Assembly: GCA_041481485.1 (NCBI GenBank)
Contig: JBGPBY010000215.1
Span: forward strand, 1 to 11,640
DNA length: 11,640 nt
From: JBGPBY01 sp041481485
GTDB lineage: Bacteria; Acidobacteriota; Terriglobia; 20CM-2-55-15
Direction of reading: 5' to 3'
Position 1 is the stretch's first letter. Every line of letters begins with the position of its first letter. This document shows positions 7,277 to 11,640 of the stretch, in pieces. Under the pieces are notes generated by a model that made no database searches, was not told the origin of the DNA, and saw only the letters and a program-made list of their open reading frames with translations. The translations under genes and the position numbers were made by a program.

Positions 7277-7300
7277 GGGCGGTCATAGACCGCCCCTACA
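7277..7300. repeat. GGTCTATGACC-type palindrome
   Basis: GGGCGGTC (7277-7284) and GACCGCCC (7288-7295) form a perfect 8-bp stem with loop ATA, followed by CTACA. It lies 66 bp beyond the stop of the minus-strand PEBP gene but has no T-tract on that strand, so it is a poor Rho-independent terminator. Related sequences occur at 7088-7106, at the outer ends of the neighbouring long hairpin, and twice near 11493-11560. I see nothing else in the rest of the spacer 7243-7360. Confidence 0.55.
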
Positions 7301-7360
7301 TCGGGGAATCGCATCCATTAACAGCCTTCAGAGACCCTCGCGCGATCCCGAATCGATAGC

Positions 7361-8038
7361 TTACTGGTGGTAACGGCCGACGTAAGCGGCCTTGCCGATC
7401 ACATGTCCTTCCATGGCCGCCAATACCTGGGCACGGGTGGACGTGTTGGGCAAGTTGAGCTTGGTATCCAGCGCGTAAAATTCGAACACGTAGTGGTGAT
7501 AAGGTCCGGGGCCGGCGCCGGGTCCAAAATAGACTCCCCTTCCGATACCGCTCATAGCCTGCTTGGTTCCATCCGGAAGGTCACCCATTGGCAATCCTTC
7601 GGGTATGGACTTCAAGGTTCCCGGAAAGTCCCATGCCATCCAGTGGAGTGTGTCGGGTTCTCCGCCGCGTGGCGCATTTTCGATGTCGTGGAAAATGATC
7701 GCATAGCTCTGGAGCGTTGCCGGGGGCATGGCGTCGGTGGTTCCCATCATCCATTTCAGATCAAACGGCGGTGATTTCTTGTCGCCGGCATTCACAAATT
7801 TTGCAGGAATCACGTCGCCATCCGGCCAGCCGGTGCTTGTTACCGTCAGAGCTCCTCGACCACCGCCCCGTCCCTGACCTCCGCCGCCGGGAGCACCCGC
7901 TCCGCCTCCAGGACCGCCCGCTCCGCCTCCGGGGCCGCCGCGTCCCGGTCCGCCTTGTTGACCTGTAACGGCCAGCGTCGTCGCCAATGCCACTGCGACG
8001 AAAATCGCCAATACCTTAACTGTTCGAGTCAATTTCAT
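7361..8038 (-). CDS. Exported YbhB/YbcL-type PEBP protein with Gly-rich linker (copy 1)
   Basis: A 225-residue exported member of the phosphatidylethanolamine-binding protein superfamily, often called Raf kinase inhibitor-like in bacteria; its bacterial function is poorly known. Signal peptide residues 1 to about 26 (MKLTRTVKVLAIFVAVALAT...). A Gly-rich linker (about 27-63: repeats of GGPGGGA, then GGGGQGRGGGRG) leads into the PEBP fold (64-225). Fold landmarks are SPPFDLKW, the HD pair (His117-Asp118), LHWMAWDFPG, and YFGPGAGPGPYHHYVFEFYALD, where the GP...HHY segment borders the ligand pocket. AAGGAGG (complement of 8043-8049) sits just before the ATG. It faces away from the TerC gene across a 112-bp spacer. 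A second paralogue lies beyond TerC. Confidence 0.93.
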   Translation of the reverse strand: MKLTRTVKVLAIFVAVALATTLAVTGQQGGPGRGGPGGGAGGPGGGAGAPGGGGQGRGGGRGALTVTSTGWPDGDVIPAKFVNAGDKKSPPFDLKWMMGTTDAMPPATLQSYAIIFHDIENAPRGGEPDTLHWMAWDFPGTLKSIPEGLPMGDLPDGTKQAMSGIGRGVYFGPGAGPGPYHHYVFEFYALDTKLNLPNTSTRAQVLAAMEGHVIGKAAYVGRYHQ

Positions 8039-8150
8039 TCCGCCTCCTTGTTAACTGTTTCCACCGATATCCATTAAGTCCGCGGAAACTGTACTACAGC
8101 GCATGCCTTTTGGACAACGTAGCGGACAAGTGCGAGAATCCGAAGCTTGA

Positions 8151-8822
8151 ATGAATTTCCTCTGGCAGGTTCTCAGGATCGTTCTAATCGATTTAGTGCT
8201 CAGTGGTGATAATGCCGTCGTTATCGGAATGGCAGCACACCGCCTTCCAACAGTCCAACGGAAAAAGGCAATCCTGATTGGTGGCGCCGCGGCAATCGTG
8301 CTGCGCGTTGCCTTAACCGCCGTTGCATCCTTTCTCCTGACTTTCAAAGGACTCCAGCTGGCGGGAGGCCTCCTACTGATCTGGATCGGATTCAAGCTTC
8401 TCCGGCAGGAAGAAGAAACTCACGGCGGCGTCAAAGCTGCAGCGAGTATGTCCGGAGCCATCGTCACGATCCTCATTGCGGATTTCGTGATGAGCCTGGA
8501 TAACGTTCTGGGTGTTGCTGGAGCCAGTCAGGGGAGTACGACTCTTCTTATTTTTGGACTGATCCTCAGCATGTCGATCCTGATGTTTCTGGGAAATCTC
8601 GTCGCGAACCTTATCAACAGGCTGTGGTGGCTGGCATATGTCGGTTCGGGTGTAATCGCGTGGACCGGCGGAGCGATGATTTTCGAAGACAAGTTCGTGC
8701 TGGATCGATTGCCGCAGTATCGCGGAACGCCAGGCTATGCTCTTGCCGGACTCATCACCCTCGGCACGCTCGGCTTCGCCCACTGGTTCCACCGCGTCCG
8801 GAAAGATCCAAATGACAATTGA
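8151..8822 (+). CDS. TerC family integral membrane protein (YjbE/YkoY type)
   Basis: A 223-residue inner-membrane protein with about seven hydrophobic segments. The TerC-family internal repeat is clear: LIDLVLSGDNAVVIG (Asp14, Asp20, Asn21) and IADFVMSLDNVLGVAG (Asp111, Asp117, Asn118), the paired acidic motifs thought to bind metal in the membrane. Length and the absence of a CBS tail fit the YjbE/YkoY branch, some members of which export manganese or help load metals onto exported proteins. The start is supported by the family N-terminus; only a weak GA-rich ribosome binding site precedes it. I see no yybP-ykoY-type (Mn) riboswitch fold in the 112-bp leader. The stop codon lies inside the downstream hairpin. 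The genes on both sides encode exported PEBP proteins. Confidence 0.93.
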   Translation: MNFLWQVLRIVLIDLVLSGDNAVVIGMAAHRLPTVQRKKAILIGGAAAIVLRVALTAVASFLLTFKGLQLAGGLLLIWIGFKLLRQEEETHGGVKAAASMSGAIVTILIADFVMSLDNVLGVAGASQGSTTLLIFGLILSMSILMFLGNLVANLINRLWWLAYVGSGVIAWTGGAMIFEDKFVLDRLPQYRGTPGYALAGLITLGTLGFAHWFHRVRKDPNDN

Positions 8823-8883
8823 ACAGTGAACATTTCTTCGGGGAAATGTTCACTGTTCAATGTTCACTGTTCAATTGTCATTT
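8810..8883. terminator. Heptamer-repeat hairpin between convergent genes, possible bidirectional terminator
   Basis: Two alternative structures share one left arm. The compact form pairs 8819-8835 with 8844-8860 (17 bp); its inner end can add C-G closing a UUCG loop (8836-8841). The extended form pairs 8810-8833 with 8860-8883 (24 bp, perfect). Both are possible because the right side holds four tandem heptamers, TGTTCAC/TGTTCAA twice (8847-8874). The left arm contains the stop codon of the TerC gene. No long T-tract follows on either strand, so classical intrinsic termination is uncertain. Confidence 0.55.
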
Positions 8884-8884
8884 C

Positions 8885-8901
8885 GGGGGCATAAGGCCCC
8901 C
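8885..8901. other. Short GC-rich hairpin beyond the second PEBP stop
   Basis: GGGGGC (8885-8890) and GCCCCC (8896-8901) pair perfectly around ATAAG, and are followed by a self-complementary GGGGCCCC (8902-8909). On the minus strand it lies a few bases beyond the PEBP stop, so it may protect or end that mRNA. There is no T-tract. Confidence 0.35.
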
Positions 8902-8908
8902 GGGGCCC

Positions 8909-9571
8909 CTAATTCCCTTTTACTTTTCCGACATAGCCGCTGCGCGCAACGATTTTCCCCTCGAGAGCTTTCTCGATGTCGGCACGAGTTGCCGTTGGCG
9001 GCAGGTCCAGCATCGCATTGAGAGCATAGAGCTGAAAAATATAGTGATGGTAAGGCGCGCCCGCCGGCGGCGAGGGCCCGAAATACTTTGCTGAGCCGGC
9101 GATATTGTTAGCCTGATGACTGCCATCCATCAGTGTTGCTCCGGTCGGAATGTTTTCCGCCAGCTTGGTCGCCGTACCGGGAATGTTCCAGATGACCCAG
9201 TGGGTAATATCACCGCCAAACGAACCTGCCGGATTTGCCGCATCCACGTCGTGCATGATGAGTGCATAACTCGCGATCATTGCACCCATCGGCGGTGTCC
9301 AGCTCAGCTCCGGAGAAACTCCCATTTGCCCCGTGTACTTCGCCGGAATATCGGTACCGTCTGCAAACGCCGCTAACGTAATGGGCATCGCCGGAATTCC
9401 GCCGCCGCCGCGTCCACCGCCGCGTCCCTGACCTCCGCCGCCACCACCGCCACCGCCGCGTCCAGCACCACCCTGTCCGCCGGCTCCGCCACCCTGAGCC
9501 ACTGCCATGCTGACGGTGACTGCGAGGATCAGCATCAGCATCAAAATCATTCGGAACGAATTTTTTTGCAT
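8909..9571 (-). CDS. Exported YbhB/YbcL-type PEBP protein with Gly-rich linker (copy 2)
   Basis: A 220-residue exported PEBP-superfamily protein, paralogous to the one at 7361-8038. The signal peptide (residues 1-25) ends in a textbook AVA-Q cleavage site. A linker of almost only Gly, Gln and Arg (26-58) precedes the PEBP fold (59-220): SPELSW, the HD pair (His107-Asp108), ITHWVIWNIPG, YFGPSPPAGAPYHHY and FQLYALNAMLDLPP. The GPSPPAG...HHY segment is closer to the family consensus than in copy 1. GAGGAG on the minus strand (complement near 9579-9584) sets the start. It is convergent with the TerC gene across 86 bp and divergent from the alpha/beta hydrolase gene. Linker and domain order match copy 1, but the two diverge strongly in sequence, so the duplication is not recent. 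Confidence 0.93.
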   Translation of the reverse strand: MQKNSFRMILMLMLILAVTVSMAVAQGGGAGGQGGAGRGGGGGGGGGQGRGGGRGGGGIPAMPITLAAFADGTDIPAKYTGQMGVSPELSWTPPMGAMIASYALIMHDVDAANPAGSFGGDITHWVIWNIPGTATKLAENIPTGATLMDGSHQANNIAGSAKYFGPSPPAGAPYHHYIFQLYALNAMLDLPPTATRADIEKALEGKIVARSGYVGKVKGN

Positions 9572-9604
9572 TCTTTTCTCCTCGTTGTTTTCCTCGTTCG
9601 ATTT

Positions 9605-9638
9605 TCCGCGTTGGAAATCACACGAAATCCAACGCGGA
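9605..9638. promoter_or_regulatory. 11-bp perfect inverted repeat in a divergent spacer
   Basis: TCCGCGTTGGA (9605-9615) and TCCAACGCGGA (9628-9638) are perfect reverse complements 12 nt apart. The repeat lies 34 bp upstream of the minus-strand PEBP start, inside the 200-bp spacer it shares with the plus-strand hydrolase. Position and symmetry fit an operator or a leader hairpin. Nothing in the window encodes an obvious regulator. Confidence 0.4.
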
Positions 9639-9698
9639 TTCTAATGGACCTCCTTCGAGAATTCCATCTTTGCGCAGGGCATATCCAAACCGCCCTCC

Positions 9699-9728
9699 TT
9701 GACAGGGCGACCGTTGCGCGTGAAGAAT
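9699..9728 (+). promoter_or_regulatory. Candidate sigma-70-type promoter for the alpha/beta hydrolase
   Basis: A perfect TTGACA at 9699-9704 is followed after 18 nt by AAGAAT (9723-9728), four of six matches to TATAAT. This would give a leader of about 35 nt before the ATG at 9772, which is preceded by GGAGGG. The -35 match is good and the -10 weak. Confidence 0.35.
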
Positions 9729-9771
9729 ATGCGTTCTATTCCGCACTATCCGACTATTTTGGAGGGATTGT

Positions 9772-11478
9772 ATGAATCGTCGTACGCCATATCATCGCGC
9801 ATCAGCATTCGTTTTGATGACCGCATCACTTGCGATATTTCCGATGCTGACAGGAGCTTCGCCCCAACAGACCACGCCGGCGGCTGCGATTCCATCCGCA
9901 AAGCCAATGGTCACCGGCCCAATAAAGAACACGACCCCACTTAAGGATCCGGCACATGGCTATCCCTTCAGTGCCACCTCGGTGGATCTAAAGAAGGCCG
10001 GATATGTCGAAGAGGAGTACTTCCTTGAAGGCAATGCAAGCCGTTATTTGACGTCTGCAACGGCGAATGCAACCGTGGTGGACAGCAACAATCCTTACAA
10101 GACGAGACTGGTAGTGCGCCGGCCCACATCTCCATCGAAGTTCAACGGCACCGTCATCGTGGAATGGACCAATGTTTCCCAGGGACATGACAATGAGGTC
10201 GACTGGTTTCAGACAAACGATCATCTGATCGCGGCCGGCTATGCATGGGTTGGAGTTTCCGCGCAGGCTGTTGGCGTCAACGCTCTCACACAGTGGAGTC
10301 CTTCACGTTACGGCACGCTGAATGTCAACGGGCCTGCGGCGCCCGCCGGAGGCGGCAGAGGCGCCGGAGCCCCTGCTGGTCCTGGCGGACCAAGAGCCGC
10401 GGGCAGTTCCAGCTCCGGCCTTCGCGAGATTGCATTTGTCCAGGGAGCGCCGGGCGGCCGCGGCGGTGCGGGAGGAGCCCAGAGAGGAGGCCCAGGCGGT
10501 GCGGCAGGCGGCCCGCCGGCCGGAGGCCCGAGAGGTGGCGGTGGTCCGAGCGCACTCGCATACGACATATTCGGTCAGGCGGGAATGGCAATTCGAGGCA
10601 AAGCCAACATGAGCGTTCTCGGCGACCTCAAGGCCCAACGCGTGATCGCCACCGGCCACTCGCAGTCGGCCGGGCAGCTCGCAACATATTTCAATTCCGT
10701 TCATCCTCTGGCGCCCGTCTACGACGCCGTGATGCTGCGTGGCGGCGGTGGTGTGATGCGCACCGATTTGAATGTGAAGATCTTCAAGCTGGAGTCCGAA
10801 AGCGACAACGCCGAATGGGGCGCCAGCTATCGGCCGGACAGCGACAAATTGCGCACCTGGGAAGTTGCCGGAGTATCTCACCTGGATGCTCAGGCCTCCA
10901 TCGGCCTCGGACGTGAAGGTCTGCTGGTCGCCGGAGCCACACCCGTCGAAGGCAAAGACGTCGTCAAGCCTCCAACGATTAGCAATGCCGGCGACGGCAA
11001 AGGCATCGGGGGGTATCAAACACTTTCGACTCAACCCAACGATGGATGCAACAAACCGACATTGACCCGCGTTCCTTTTCACTACGTTCAGGCCATTGCG
11101 TATGACTATATGGTCGAGTGGATCAAGAGCGGAAAGGCTCCGCCGAGTGCCCCGCAATTTGAAATTGAAGGCAATGCGATCAAACGGAACAAGGATGGAA
11201 ACGCTCTGGGTGGAATCCAGCTTTCGCAGCACGCCGTGCCGACAGCGGTGAATCGGGGCGATAACAGTAACAGTGGCCAAGCTGGGTTTTGCAATTTGAT
11301 TGGTTCCTACGAACCGTTCGATGCGGCAAAGCTGGCGATGCTCTATCCATCACATGACGCATATGTAAAAGCGGTGAAAGAAGTGACGGAGAAGAACCTC
11401 AAGGCTGGATACATTCTGAAGGCCGACGCCGACGCGACGATTGCCGAGGCTAACAAGTCTTCGATCGGGAAAAAATAG
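9772..11478 (+). CDS. Exported alpha/beta hydrolase-domain protein with Gly-rich insert
   Basis: A 568-residue exported protein resembling the large alpha/beta hydrolase-domain family (Abhydrolase_10-like). Signal peptide about 1-31 (...LTGASPQQ). The core starts with GYPFSATSVDL and EYFLEGNASRY, continues with GTVIVEWTNVSQGHD and HLIAAGYAWVGVSAQAVGV, and has the nucleophile elbow ATGHSQSAGQL with Ser297 in G-H-S-Q-S. His370 in VAGVSHLD is a good candidate for the catalytic His; the acid is less certain, perhaps in ESESDNAE. Residues about 187-259 form a Gly/Pro/Ala/Arg-rich insert between strand and nucleophile, unusual inside a catalytic domain. The start follows GGAGGG at 9760-9765. The substrate is unknown, probably an ester. 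The C-terminus (ADADATIAEANKSSIGKK) is nearly repeated by a convergent paralogue at the window edge. Confidence 0.85.
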   Translation: MNRRTPYHRASAFVLMTASLAIFPMLTGASPQQTTPAAAIPSAKPMVTGPIKNTTPLKDPAHGYPFSATSVDLKKAGYVEEEYFLEGNASRYLTSATANATVVDSNNPYKTRLVVRRPTSPSKFNGTVIVEWTNVSQGHDNEVDWFQTNDHLIAAGYAWVGVSAQAVGVNALTQWSPSRYGTLNVNGPAAPAGGGRGAGAPAGPGGPRAAGSSSSGLREIAFVQGAPGGRGGAGGAQRGGPGGAAGGPPAGGPRGGGGPSALAYDIFGQAGMAIRGKANMSVLGDLKAQRVIATGHSQSAGQLATYFNSVHPLAPVYDAVMLRGGGGVMRTDLNVKIFKLESESDNAEWGASYRPDSDKLRTWEVAGVSHLDAQASIGLGREGLLVAGATPVEGKDVVKPPTISNAGDGKGIGGYQTLSTQPNDGCNKPTLTRVPFHYVQAIAYDYMVEWIKSGKAPPSAPQFEIEGNAIKRNKDGNALGGIQLSQHAVPTAVNRGDNSNSGQAGFCNLIGSYEPFDAAKLAMLYPSHDAYVKAVKEVTEKNLKAGYILKADADATIAEANKSSIGKK

Positions 11479-11638
11479 TCGCGTTCCCAGCTGTAGGCGC
11501 GGGCTATGACCCCGCACAATCTCGAACTGAAGTAAATTGCGCGGGCATAGACCCCGCCAACAGCTGGGAACGCGCCTATTTTTTACCCAACGAAGACTTG
11601 TTAGCCACGGCAAACGTCGCGTCGGCGTCGGCCGTCAG
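11416..11638. repeat. Tail-to-tail inverted duplication spanning two gene ends
   Basis: Bases 11416-11515 and the reverse complement of 11539-11638 match at 88 of 100 positions without gaps, around a 23-nt centre. Each arm holds the last 20 codons and stop of a hydrolase gene plus about 37 nt of 3' flank. The six coding differences change four residues. The arm may continue beyond the window end. Confidence 0.9.
11480..11574. terminator. Bidirectional intrinsic terminator between convergent paralogues
   Basis: A perfect 15-bp outer stem (11480-11494 with 11560-11574, CGCGTTCCCAGCTGT) encloses two small hairpins of the GGTCTATGACC type. On the plus strand it is followed by CCTA and six T (11579-11584). 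On the minus strand it is followed by GACTA and six T (complement of 11470-11475). Each T-tract is the complement of the other gene's Lys-Lys-stop codons. The large loop makes efficiency uncertain. Confidence 0.65.
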
Positions 11639-11640
11639 AA
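11576..11640 (-). CDS. C-terminus of a second alpha/beta hydrolase paralogue, cut by window edge
   Basis: Reading the minus strand from the window end gives an open frame ending LTADADATFAVANKSSLGKK and a TAG at 11576-11578. Sixteen of these 20 residues match the C-terminus of the plus-strand hydrolase (LKADADATIAEANKSSIGKK). Such a match in frame with a stop at the same place is very unlikely by chance, so a paralogous gene almost certainly enters from the right. Only 21 codons including the stop and two further bases are visible, so whether it is intact cannot be judged. It converges on its paralogue with 97 bp between the stops. Confidence 0.8.
   Translation of the reverse strand, partial: LTADADATFAVANKSSLGKK

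Noticed and set aside
8039..8150. yybP-ykoY manganese riboswitch before the TerC gene
   Set aside because: TerC relatives often have one, but the leader is short and I find neither the conserved loop sequences nor the expected stems.
9566..9775. Plus-strand 69-codon open frame ending in ATGA overlap with the hydrolase start
   Set aside because: It starts inside the divergent PEBP start region, crosses the inverted repeat and candidate promoter, has no ribosome binding site and resembles no family.
10303..11280. Long minus-strand open frame opposite the hydrolase, and GC-rich alternative frames near 10300-10600
   Set aside because: These are shadows of high third-position GC; the products are low-complexity or Arg/His-rich without domain features.

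Overview
The window looks like chromosomal DNA from an Acidobacteriota member, probably an uncultured soil lineage. The evidence is a secreted protein of the acidobacterial VWFA-related type (TIGR03436-like), a long exported protein built of carboxypeptidase-regulatory-like repeats, a DinB-like protein, exported PEBP proteins with Gly/Arg-rich linkers after the signal peptide, and moderately high G+C. The phylum call is inference from gene content, not from a marker gene. I see no tRNA, rRNA, CRISPR array, phage gene or transposase gene.

Layout: (i) 2-1048, the C-terminal half or more of a GTP-type phosphoenolpyruvate carboxykinase, cut by the window edge. (ii) 1049-1358, a non-coding stretch packed with palindromes, including a REPIN-like pair of inverted units. 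(iii) 1359-3639, a three-gene operon: exported metzincin-like metalloprotease, small dimeric alpha-beta-barrel protein, exported DUF3108-like protein. (iv) 3645-4679 (minus) and 4741-6480 (plus), a divergent pair of exported proteins: VWFA-related and carboxypeptidase-regulatory-like. (v) 6488-7078 (minus), a DinB-like protein, followed by a non-coding stretch with a 52-bp-armed hairpin. (vi) 7361-9571, a TerC-family membrane protein flanked by two exported PEBP/YbhB-like proteins. (vii) 9772-11478, an exported alpha/beta hydrolase with a Gly-rich insert. (viii) 11576-11640 (minus), the last 20 codons of a convergent paralogue of that hydrolase, cut by the window edge.

Most products are predicted to be exported or membrane-bound: signal peptides on six proteins plus TerC. 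PEPCK is central carbon metabolism and is not clearly linked to its neighbours. The protein genes are ordinary for the phylum. The unusual content is in the spacers: REP-like palindromes with GNRA-type loops and compensatory base changes, two hairpins built of 7-nt repeats, a scattered palindrome with core GGTCTATGACC, and a tail-to-tail duplication in which each gene's AAAAAATAG end would supply the U-tract of the opposing transcript's terminator. I find no convincing new defence or biosynthetic system; the repeat families are the best candidates for something undescribed.
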